Source of the DNA: Mucilaginibacter sp. | Lineage (GTDB): Bacteria; Bacteroidota; Bacteroidia; Sphingobacteriales; Sphingobacteriaceae | Assembly: GCF_028288205.1 (NCBI RefSeq) | Contig: NZ_JAQBOD010000064.1 | Span: forward strand, 1-56,102 | DNA: 56,102 nt | Reading direction: 5' to 3' | Part shown: positions 25,048 to 32,439 of the stretch, piece by piece | Numbering within the stretch: the stretch's first letter is position 1 | How the letters are laid out: every line of letters starts with the position of its first letter | Program-made: the position numbers and the translations under genes | The notes under the pieces: generated by a model | Seen by the model: the letters and a program-made list of their open reading frames with translations, nothing else | Told to the model about the DNA's origin: nothing | Database searches by the model: none

Positions 25048-26460
25048 ATGAATATAAAACAAAGAACTATTAAGGCGCCTGTTTCTGTTTCGGGTTCAGG
25101 GTTGCACACCGGCGAAAAGGTGACGATGACTTTTAAACCCGCTCCCGAAAACCATGGCTATAAGTTTAGAAGGATAGACATAGAGGGCATGCCAATTATT
25201 GATGCCGATGTAGATAACGTTACTGATACCTCACGTGGTACTACCATCTCGCAAAATGGAGCAAGCGTAAGCACTATAGAACACGTATTGGCCGCTTTAG
25301 TTGGCTTAGAGATAGATAATGTGCTTATTGATATGGATGGCCCTGAAACACCCATAATGGACGGTAGCTCTATACAGTTTGTTGATGCCATGTCGGCAAT
25401 AGGGTTTGTTGATCAGGAAGCTGACCGCGAATATTACCACATACCTTATAACATACATTATTCTGAACCTGACCGGAAAGTTGAAATGGTGGCTATGCCA
25501 TTAGATGATGACTATCGTTTTACCTGTATGGTTGATTATAACTCGCAGGTATTGGGCAGCCAGCATGCCAGTATATCGTCAATAACAGAGTTTGTTGATA
25601 GTATTGCTTCATGCCGTACCTTTTGCTTTTTGCATGAGCTGGAAATGTTGTTAAAGCATGACCTGATAAAAGGGGGCGATTTGAACAACGCCATAGTGGT
25701 AGTTGATAAAGAAGTTGACGATGAAGAACTGGCACATTTAGCCAAGCTATTTAACCGCAAGGATATTAAAGTTGCTCCGCAGGGTATATTAAACAATATT
25801 GAGCTGCGCCACCAAAACGAGCCGGCAAGGCATAAGCTGCTGGATATGATAGGTGATTTGGCGCTGGTGGGTGTTCCCATCCGCGGACATATTATGGCGG
25901 CCAGGCCGGGCCACGCTGCAAATGTAGCCTTTGCTAAGAAAATAAAAACCCTTATCAAAAAAGAACGCAGCCGTAAGCACTATAAGGTTTACGATCCAAA
26001 TATGAAGCCGGTTTATGATACGGTAGAGATCATGAATTTTCTGCCGCACCGCTATCCAATGTTAATGATCGATAAAATATTGGAGCTTACCAAAAGCCAC
26101 GTGGTGGGTTTAAAAAATGTAACCATGAACGAAGGAATATTTATGGGCCATTTTCCCGGTGCGCCTTTGTTCCCCGGCGTGCTGCAAATTGAGGCTATGG
26201 CACAAACTGGTGGTATACTGGTTTTAAATACCGTACCCGATCCGCAGAATTATATTACCTTGTTTTTGAAAATAGAGAACGCCCGTTTTAAAGACAAGGT
26301 TGTACCCGGCGATACTTTGATATTTCATTGTAATTTAATAGCCCCTATACGCCGCGGCATCGCGCAAATGAAAGGTATTGGTATGGTGGGCAGCCGCGTA
26401 GTGGTAGAGGCCGAGTTGATGGCACAAATTGTTAAAAAAACAAAAACAGAAGAAGTATGA
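25048..26460 (+). CDS. lpxC/fabZ: Bifunctional LpxC deacetylase / FabZ dehydratase
   Basis: Fusion of two enzymes, typical of Bacteroidota. The first about 300 residues are LpxC (zinc-dependent deacetylase committing to lipid A), with STIEHVLAAL giving one zinc His and DMIGDLALVG...RPGHAANVAFA the other ligands and catalytic His. The last about 150 are FabZ (NFLPHRYPMLMID; HFPGAPLFPGV...E), which dehydrates 3-hydroxyacyl-ACP. One protein thus balances lipid A and fatty acid use of the same substrate. I chose the ATG at 25048 (MNIKQRTIK); the ATG at 25027 lies in a repetitive intergenic word. Confidence 0.96.
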   Translation: MNIKQRTIKAPVSVSGSGLHTGEKVTMTFKPAPENHGYKFRRIDIEGMPIIDADVDNVTDTSRGTTISQNGASVSTIEHVLAALVGLEIDNVLIDMDGPETPIMDGSSIQFVDAMSAIGFVDQEADREYYHIPYNIHYSEPDRKVEMVAMPLDDDYRFTCMVDYNSQVLGSQHASISSITEFVDSIASCRTFCFLHELEMLLKHDLIKGGDLNNAIVVVDKEVDDEELAHLAKLFNRKDIKVAPQGILNNIELRHQNEPARHKLLDMIGDLALVGVPIRGHIMAARPGHAANVAFAKKIKTLIKKERSRKHYKVYDPNMKPVYDTVEIMNFLPHRYPMLMIDKILELTKSHVVGLKNVTMNEGIFMGHFPGAPLFPGVLQIEAMAQTGGILVLNTVPDPQNYITLFLKIENARFKDKVVPGDTLIFHCNLIAPIRRGIAQMKGIGMVGSRVVVEAELMAQIVKKTKTEEV

Positions 26461-27242
26461 TCCAGCCATTAGCATATATACACCCACAGGCCAAAATAGC
26501 CGACAATGTAGTGATTGAACCCTTTGTTACCATACACAAGGATGTTGAGGTAGGCGAAGGCACCTGGATAGGCTCTAACTCTGTAATTATGGATGGCGCC
26601 CGTATAGGTAAAAACTGCCGTATATTTCCGGGTGCTGTAGTTTCTGCGCCGCCGCAGGATTTGAAATACAAAGGTGAGCCAAGTACCGTTACTATTGGCG
26701 ATAATACCGTCATCCGCGAATGCGTAACCCTTAACCGCGGTACCGCTTTAGATAAAAATACAACCACTATAGGCAGTAATTGCCTGTTAATGGCCTACGT
26801 ACACGTAGCGCACGATTGCGTTATTGGCGATAATGTAATTATTGCCAACGCTGTGCAGCTTGCCGGCCACATTAATGTATATGATTATGCTTTCATCGGC
26901 GGTACATCGGCCGTACACCAGTTTGTAGAGATAGGCGCGCATAGCATGATATCCGGCGGATCGTTAGTTCGTAAAGACGTGCCGCCATTTACAAAGGCCG
27001 GTCGCGAGCCGTTATCATACATCGGTATTAATTCGGTTGGTTTGCGCCGCAGGGGGTTTTCTGCAACTACTATTAATGAGATACAAGAGATCTATCGTAT
27101 TATATTTTTGAAAAAGTATAACATGACAAAAGCGCTTGACATTATTGAAGCCGAATTTAACCCAACTGTTGAACGCGATGAGATCATAAACTTTGTGCAG
27201 AACTCGCAGCGTGGTATTATGAAGGGGTTTGGTAGTTCGTAA
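26457..27242 (+). CDS. lpxA: UDP-N-acetylglucosamine acyltransferase LpxA
   Basis: First step of lipid A synthesis. 261 residues: hexapeptide beta-helix from residue 1 to about 190 with catalytic His in LMAYVHVAHDC, the family sequence GLRRRGFS, and a C-terminal helical part. Start overlaps the lpxC/fabZ stop as ATGA, so translation is coupled. Confidence 0.97.
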   Translation: MIQPLAYIHPQAKIADNVVIEPFVTIHKDVEVGEGTWIGSNSVIMDGARIGKNCRIFPGAVVSAPPQDLKYKGEPSTVTIGDNTVIRECVTLNRGTALDKNTTTIGSNCLLMAYVHVAHDCVIGDNVIIANAVQLAGHINVYDYAFIGGTSAVHQFVEIGAHSMISGGSLVRKDVPPFTKAGREPLSYIGINSVGLRRRGFSATTINEIQEIYRIIFLKKYNMTKALDIIEAEFNPTVERDEIINFVQNSQRGIMKGFGSS

Positions 27243-27252
27243 TATCCTGAAC

Positions 27253-27382
27253 CGTCATTATAAGGAATGAAGCAATCTCTACGCTGATAGGCACAGGAGT
27301 TACTTATTTGTTTTTGACTTCTAAAAAAACTTATCATATTTGATTTGTATGTGCAGAGATTGCTTCGTTCCTCACAATGACG
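27253..27382. repeat. REP/MITE-like inverted repeat, copy D
   Basis: Ends CGTCATT (27253-27259) and AATGACG (27376-27382). Inner words GGAATGAAGCAATCTCT and AGAGATTGCTTCGTTCC are near reverse complements. It is the best-preserved of the four copies and fills the gap between lpxA and the ABC ATPase gene. Confidence 0.7.
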
Positions 27383-27416
27383 CTTTATTATTGATTTTAT
27401 AAAATGAATTCCCACA

Positions 27417-28034
27417 ATGAAAATCATTCTCGAAGATATTGGCCGTCGTTTTAACCGCGACTGGATTTTCAGGAGAGTTGATTGTACTTTTACCAGCGGA
27501 GAAAGCTATGCTATATTGGGCCCGAACGGTTCAGGAAAATCAACATTATTACAAATATTGAATGGCAGCCTGACACCATCTGCAGGAACGATAAACTATT
27601 TTTTTGAGGGTAAGCCAGTTGATGTTGAACAGGTTTTTCAGCACCTAAGCTTTGCAGCCCCATACCTTGAACTAATTGAGGAGTTTACGCTGGAAGAAAT
27701 GATAGACTTCCATTTTAAATTCAAAAAATACAAAACAGGTATGGATAAAGCGGCAGTTATTGACCTGCTTAACCTGCCCGGCAGTATGCACAAGCTGATC
27801 CGTTATTTCTCATCAGGCATGAAACAGCGGCTAAAGCTGGCGCTGGCTTTTTGTGCCGATACGCCCATACTAATGCTGGATGAACCTACCAGTAACCTGG
27901 ATACCCAGGGTGTTGATTGGTATTTAAATTTGGTGCAGCAATTTGCTAAAGATCGTTTAACCATCATCTGCTCCAACCAGGAGCATGAGTATAGCTTTTG
28001 TAAGCATAGGTTGAGTATTGTTGATTATAAATAA
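27417..28034 (+). CDS. ABC transporter ATP-binding protein
   Basis: 205-residue single ATPase domain. Walker A GPNGSGKS (35-42), signature FSSGMKQRLKLALAF, Walker B ILMLDEPTSNLD and a H-loop region near the end. No permease gene is next to it, so the partner and substrate are unknown. It has the short form seen in CcmA-like and other simple exporters. Confidence 0.9.
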   Translation: MKIILEDIGRRFNRDWIFRRVDCTFTSGESYAILGPNGSGKSTLLQILNGSLTPSAGTINYFFEGKPVDVEQVFQHLSFAAPYLELIEEFTLEEMIDFHFKFKKYKTGMDKAAVIDLLNLPGSMHKLIRYFSSGMKQRLKLALAFCADTPILMLDEPTSNLDTQGVDWYLNLVQQFAKDRLTIICSNQEHEYSFCKHRLSIVDYK

Positions 28035-28116
28035 CAAGATAAAATTTGAAGCAATGAATTCTGCATTCGTAAATTCGACATTAAAAACCTTTCACCTTCA
28101 CCTTTCACCTAACTTA

Positions 28117-28147
28117 TTGCAACTTTGCCCATAACTAACTAATTTTG
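28117..28147 (+). promoter_or_regulatory. Promoter of efp
   Basis: TTG at 28117-28119 and TAATTTTG at 28140-28147 with 20 bases between: both parts of the Bacteroidota promoter at proper spacing. It ends 19 bases before the efp ATG. This is the best promoter in the window. Confidence 0.7.
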
Positions 28148-28166
28148 CGCCTCAATATAAATTGTT

Positions 28167-28730
28167 ATGTCTAAAGCATCCGAAATAAAAAATGGTAACA
28201 TCCTTCGTTTTAACGGGGAGCTGTTACAGGTAGAAGAATTTTTACACCGTACGCCGGGTAACCTGCGCGCTTTTTACCAGGCACGCATGCGTAATGTAAA
28301 GAGCGGTAAACTGGTTGAATACCGTTTCCGTACAGACGAGGATGTAACTATTGCCCGTGTTGAAACAAACAATTACCAATATTTATATGATGACGGTTCT
28401 GGACTGGTTATCATGGATAACGATACTTACGATCAGCATACTGTACCTAAGGCTCTATTTGGCAATGCCGTAAGATTTTTAAAAGAAGGAATGAATGTTA
28501 TAGTTGCCTTTGAAAGCGAAGAGCCTATTATGGGCCAGATACCCGGATCAGCAGAACTGGAAATTACTTATACCGAGCCAGCCGTAAAAGGCGACACCTC
28601 AACAGGTGCACTAAAGAAGGCTACAGTTGAGACCGGCGCAGAAATTAATGTTCCGCTGTTTATCAATATTGGTGATAAGGTAAAAGTTGATACAGCCAGC
28701 GGCTCATATGTAGAGCGCGTTAAAGGGTAG
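28167..28730 (+). CDS. efp: Elongation factor P
   Basis: 187 residues with three beta-barrel domains; helps ribosomes through polyproline stretches. The end KGDTSTGALKKATVETGAEINVPLFIN...VDTASGSYVERVKG is standard. The tip loop that reaches the P-site tRNA reads TPGNLRAF: the residue aligned with the modified Lys34 of E. coli (PGKGQAF) is Asn32, and an Arg sits two residues later. No modifying enzyme (EpmA/EpmB or EarP) is seen in the window. Own promoter; convergent with lepB. Confidence 0.96.
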   Translation: MSKASEIKNGNILRFNGELLQVEEFLHRTPGNLRAFYQARMRNVKSGKLVEYRFRTDEDVTIARVETNNYQYLYDDGSGLVIMDNDTYDQHTVPKALFGNAVRFLKEGMNVIVAFESEEPIMGQIPGSAELEITYTEPAVKGDTSTGALKKATVETGAEINVPLFINIGDKVKVDTASGSYVERVKG

Positions 28731-28803
28731 ACCGTTGATTTAAATGATTTTAAGATTTCGTTGATTCTCATAATTACAATTATAAAAGAAACAGTATAGT
28801 TAC

Positions 28804-29910
28804 CTAATTGATTGGCCTCAATATCCTGTTCCACCTTATCTTGTTAAATATATTCTGAGTAGAATCAGTACTAAAAAACGTTAACACTGCTTTACCAATT
28901 ACATGGTCCTCGGGCACATATCCCCAAAATCTCGAATCTAACGAATCATGGCGGTTATCGCCCATCATCCAGTAGTAATTCATTTTAAAGGTGTAGGTAT
29001 CGGCTTTTTTGCCGTTTATTAAAATGTCTTTTCCGTTTACGGCAACTTTGTTGTTTTCATACACCTCTATGGCCCTGCGGTACAGGGTTAATGTCGAATC
29101 GTTCAGCGGGATAGTCATACCTCTTTTCGGCAGTGTTAATGGTCCGAAATTATCCAGGTTCCATTTAAACTTTGGGTTGTGTGGGAATATCTCCGCATCA
29201 TACATGCCTGCTTGCGCAATAACCGGCGTAATGCTTTTTATATTAGAGTAACTTTTTAGTGTTGTCACGTTTGCGGTCGGTACTATCATTTCATAAGTAT
29301 CCGGCGCTAATTGCTGGCGAATTTCGATGTGTAGGTCGGTCAATAACTGCGGATTAATATCCTTGCCATCAGTCACTACAGTATATGATGTTTGCTGCTT
29401 TTCTGCATTTGGCGCCGGTTTGCCATTAATGTAAACCTGTGTATTTACAATGGTTAATACATCACCGGGGATACCTATACAGCGTTTAATTAAGCAGGTG
29501 CGCTCATCAACAGGCAGGTTATATTGCAGGTCGGCTTCGTCGGGTTTGTTGAATACAACAATGTCGCGGTTTTTAATTGTACCAAATCCGGGCAGCCTGA
29601 AATACGGCAGTTTAATAGCATCCCAATAAGTTTTAACGCCATACAGTGTAGGCTCTGTAAAGGGAATAGACAAAGGCGTATTAGGCATCCGCGAACCGTA
29701 ACTTATTTTGCTCACAAACAAATAATCGCCGGTAAGCTGTGTGCCTTCCATGGAGCCGGAAGGAATAGCATAAGCCGAAAATAATAAGCCACGTATAACG
29801 GTTGAAACCACTACCGCGAAAACTATAGCATCAACCCACTCGCGGGTTTTAGTTTTTTTAGGCTTTTCGGTAACAGGAGTGTTCTTTTTAAAATTGAGCT
29901 TCCATTTCAT
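28804..29910 (-). CDS. lepB: Signal peptidase I
   Basis: Cleaves signal peptides of exported proteins. 368 residues with one N-terminal transmembrane segment (about 27-47). Catalytic Ser53 in IPSGSMEGT and Lys142 in IKRCIGIPGD are intact, and the C-terminal box GDNRHDSLDSRFWG is present. An insertion of about 100 residues between Lys142 and the last box is usual in Bacteroidota. Confidence 0.95.
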   Translation of the reverse strand: MKWKLNFKKNTPVTEKPKKTKTREWVDAIVFAVVVSTVIRGLLFSAYAIPSGSMEGTQLTGDYLFVSKISYGSRMPNTPLSIPFTEPTLYGVKTYWDAIKLPYFRLPGFGTIKNRDIVVFNKPDEADLQYNLPVDERTCLIKRCIGIPGDVLTIVNTQVYINGKPAPNAEKQQTSYTVVTDGKDINPQLLTDLHIEIRQQLAPDTYEMIVPTANVTTLKSYSNIKSITPVIAQAGMYDAEIFPHNPKFKWNLDNFGPLTLPKRGMTIPLNDSTLTLYRRAIEVYENNKVAVNGKDILINGKKADTYTFKMNYYWMMGDNRHDSLDSRFWGYVPEDHVIGKAVLTFFSTDSTQNIFNKIRWNRILRPIN

Positions 29911-29972
29911 GGACTTAAGTTTTGATACAAAACTTAGATGGTGGAGCAGGGGAAATGTTACAGTTGGGGTAA

Positions 29973-30005
29973 AGATTTGACAACTTTTAAAAAGTTGTCA
30001 AATCT
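29973..30005. terminator. Hairpin terminator after xth
   Basis: Perfect 16-bp inverted repeat (29973-29988 with 29990-30005), ACTTTT/AAAAGT at its centre. It follows the minus-strand xth stop by 9 bases and lies upstream of lepB. A similar AAGTTGT-type hairpin sits at 36156. Confidence 0.7.
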
Positions 30006-30014
30006 AATTTCTAA

Positions 30015-30782
30015 TTAAAACTCCATCTCCAATAAAACCGGGCAATGATCAGAATGCCTTGCTTCGGGCAGTATGGCTACGCGTTTAATATTATCTTCCA
30101 GCTCTTTACTCGCCAAAACATAATCAATGCGCCAGCCCAGGTTTTTGGCGCGGGCATTAAAGCGGAAACTCCACCAGGTATAATTATGCGGCTCTTTGTT
30201 TAAATGGCGGAAGGTATCTACATACCCCGACTCAATAAAGTTCTCCATCCATTCTCTTTCTTCGGGCAAAAAGCCCGACGAGTTGGCGTTCGATTTTGGG
30301 TTATGAATATCAATGGGGCGGTGGCAAATATTATAATCGCCGCAAATAATAAGGCGTGGATGTTCCACTTTAAGCAGGGTAAGGTATTTGCCAAACTCAT
30401 CTAAAAACCGAAACTTAAATGCTTGCCTGTCCTCGCCGCTTGAGCCCGACGGGAAATAAACACTCATTATCGATACCTCATCAAAATCAACCCGGATATT
30501 ACGACCCTCACGATCAAAATCGGCAATACCGCAACCATATTCTATATGATTTGGAGTGCGTTTGGTAAATATTGCCGTACCGCTATATCCTTTTTTCTCT
30601 GCCGGGAACCAGTAGTGCTGATAGCCTATTTGCTCAACTAAATGCAGGTCGGTTAATACCTCGGGTGTGGCTTTAATTTCCTGCAGGCAAACTACATCGG
30701 CATCGGTAGCCTGCAGCCAGGCCAGCCAATTTTTATTGATAGCCGAGCGTATGCCGTTAACGTTATAAGTGATAATTTTCAT
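30015..30782 (-). CDS. xth: Exodeoxyribonuclease III
   Basis: 255 residues of the exonuclease III/AP endonuclease family (DNA base-excision repair). Motifs in order: TYNVNGIRSA, LQEIK, YSGTAIFTK, ICGDYNICHRPID, and the final SDHCPVLLE with catalytic Asp-His. Its first 20 bases overlap the end of the cyclophilin gene, so they are one transcript. Confidence 0.95.
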   Translation of the reverse strand: MKIITYNVNGIRSAINKNWLAWLQATDADVVCLQEIKATPEVLTDLHLVEQIGYQHYWFPAEKKGYSGTAIFTKRTPNHIEYGCGIADFDREGRNIRVDFDEVSIMSVYFPSGSSGEDRQAFKFRFLDEFGKYLTLLKVEHPRLIICGDYNICHRPIDIHNPKSNANSSGFLPEEREWMENFIESGYVDTFRHLNKEPHNYTWWSFRFNARAKNLGWRIDYVLASKELEDNIKRVAILPEARHSDHCPVLLEMEF

Positions 30783-31494
30783 ATCGGATTTCGGATGTTA
30801 GCCCCAATAACTTATCTAACAGTTTACATTCTCTTTTCTTCAATAAGCTAACCGTCATGGGCACATTTTCTAACGGTCGGTCATTCTTATCTTTCTTTAC
30901 GGCAGCAATACGGTCCACCATATCAATATCGGTTACTACCTCGCCATATACGGTATAGGCCTGGTCCAAATGCGGTACGCCACCAACTGTTTTATAAATT
31001 TCGCGTTGCGATTGGGGTATTATCCTGCCTTTCATTCTTCCTTTAATCAGTTTATCCAGGTCCTCATCAGTAAAGCGTTTTCCTTCTACAATATAAAACT
31101 GGCAGCCGCTTGATGCTTTGGTGGGGTTATCATCCCGCGCAGCGGCCAGCACACCACGTTTATGGAACAAGCTATCTCTAAACTCGGCAGGTACGGTATA
31201 GCCAACATCACCATTGCCCAATTCGGCACCCGGTTTGTTTTTGCTGGTGTCTCTCGAATCAGGATCACCGCCCTGTATCATAAAGTTTTGTATCACCCTG
31301 TGAAACAATGTGCCGTTATAAAAACCTTTTTTAGTGAGCTTGATAAAATTATCGCGGTGCTTTGGGGTTTCATTATATAACCGGATAATGCAATCGCCAT
31401 AAGCCGTACTTATCCGTACATATTGGTTTTTGGGTGGTTTGGCAAACGAGGTAAGCGTTATGAGTAAAATAATTGCGGTAAAGAGTTTTTTCAT
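30763..31494 (-). CDS. Cyclophilin-type peptidyl-prolyl isomerase, exported
   Basis: 243 residues from the ATG at 31494 (MKKLFTAIILL...), which gives a proper signal peptide; a longer frame to 31518 would add eight residues before it and overlap the upstream gene. Cyclophilin motifs: FHRVIQNFMIQGGDPDSRDT with the catalytic Arg, and SSGCQFYIV. An insertion with charged residues around RMKGRIIPQSQREIY is seen in some bacterial members. Probably a periplasmic folding helper. Confidence 0.92.
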   Translation of the reverse strand: MKKLFTAIILLITLTSFAKPPKNQYVRISTAYGDCIIRLYNETPKHRDNFIKLTKKGFYNGTLFHRVIQNFMIQGGDPDSRDTSKNKPGAELGNGDVGYTVPAEFRDSLFHKRGVLAAARDDNPTKASSGCQFYIVEGKRFTDEDLDKLIKGRMKGRIIPQSQREIYKTVGGVPHLDQAYTVYGEVVTDIDMVDRIAAVKKDKNDRPLENVPMTVSLLKKRECKLLDKLLGLTSEIRYENYHL

Positions 31495-31498
31495 ATTG

Positions 31499-31843
31499 CT
31501 AAATATTTTCTTCCTCAAAATAGTTAATTATTAAGGTTTTTAGTGTCATTTCCTGTTCTAATAAAGTATAATTAGGAATAGTTTTTACCAGTTTCCAATG
31601 GGGCCAGCCATCCTGGTCCAGGCCTTCCAGTTCATAAAACCCCATCAGGCTGAATAATTTGCAGTTGGCTATATGCATCAGCTCTTCTTTTTGGCGCTTG
31701 CTAAATTTACGCGGGCCTTGCCCCAGTTCCTGCACACCTATTAAAAACAGCATCACTTTAACATCGGGTTTTTCACTGTCAAAATCTTGCGCTATCCTTA
31801 CTTGTAACTCACTCCATTTTTTGTTGATCTCTGCCGGTGTCAT
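31499..31843 (-). CDS. Conserved-looking small protein of unknown function
   Basis: 114 residues from the ATG at 31843 (MTPAEINKKW), helical and cytoplasmic. I do not recognise the family. The central IGVQELGQG and FSKRQKEELMHIANCKL look conserved in character. A 20-residue longer frame exists, but a consensus promoter box lies inside it. It ends 4 bases before the cyclophilin start, so the three genes down to xth form one operon. Confidence 0.75.
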   Translation of the reverse strand: MTPAEINKKWSELQVRIAQDFDSEKPDVKVMLFLIGVQELGQGPRKFSKRQKEELMHIANCKLFSLMGFYELEGLDQDGWPHWKLVKTIPNYTLLEQEMTLKTLIINYFEEENI

Positions 31844-31848
31844 GGCAA

Positions 31849-31856
31849 CAAATATA
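31849..31856 (-). promoter_or_regulatory. -7 box of the operon to xth
   Basis: Minus strand TATATTTG, exact TAnnTTTG, only 5 bases before the ATG at 31843. Confidence 0.4.
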
Positions 31857-31921
31857 CATGGAAGGCCCGGATGTTTATAGTTAAAACAACATTGGTGTTG
31901 CAACTATATTGCTTTTATGTA

Positions 31922-31950
31922 TTGATTTTGTATTTTAATGCGTAATTTCG
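31922..31950 (+). promoter_or_regulatory. Possible promoter of the Cys/His protein
   Basis: TTG (31922-31924), 18 bases, then TAATTTCG (31943-31950), one mismatch from TAnnTTTG. It precedes the TTG start at 31978 by 27 bases. Confidence 0.35.
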
Positions 31951-31977
31951 ACTTAATAAAAAAAGCTACCTGCTGAT

Positions 31978-32313
31978 TTGAAAAGAAACAAAGCAAATAT
32001 TTTTTACTCCTGGCTGTTATTACTCTGTTTTATAGCGGGCCAGTATGTGGTTTATGCGCATCAGCACAGAATAATTGCAGGTAGGGCCAGCAACACACAT
32101 AAGCCGGCTAAAAATCAATCTCACACTGTAATTCAGGAAAAATGCGCATTGTGCGATGCTATGCAACATGCAAATGCAGTAATTAACCACTACAGTTATG
32201 TTAGTCCTAACATTGTTACAAATCATTTTTATATAGTTTATAACTATGATTTTATAAGCATTGCGCTTGTATTATCTGCTGGGCGCGCTCCGCCGGTTTT
32301 AGCATCCTGCTAA
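31978..32313 (+). CDS. Small exported Cys/His protein upstream of TonB receptor
   Basis: 111 residues from a TTG start. A hydrophobic N-terminal segment (about 9-26) serves as signal or anchor. It is followed by HQH, then KCALCDAMQHANAVINHY with a CxxC pair and nearby His. It ends with hydrophobic sequence and AGRAPPV. The pattern recalls the DUF2946-type small proteins found beside metal-related TonB receptors; the family assignment is tentative. Probably binds a metal ion in the periplasm. The receptor gene follows 126 bases on. Confidence 0.65.
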   Translation: MKRNKANIFYSWLLLLCFIAGQYVVYAHQHRIIAGRASNTHKPAKNQSHTVIQEKCALCDAMQHANAVINHYSYVSPNIVTNHFYIVYNYDFISIALVLSAGRAPPVLASC

Positions 32314-32439
32314 TATAATTGATCTATAATTGATCATTTTAAAACCGTTCAAAACAATTTCTGATTCCATTTTCTAAGAGCAATAGGTATGAAGCTATTC
32401 ACCAAAAAGAATAGTCATACTTCAAAAACATAAATCACA

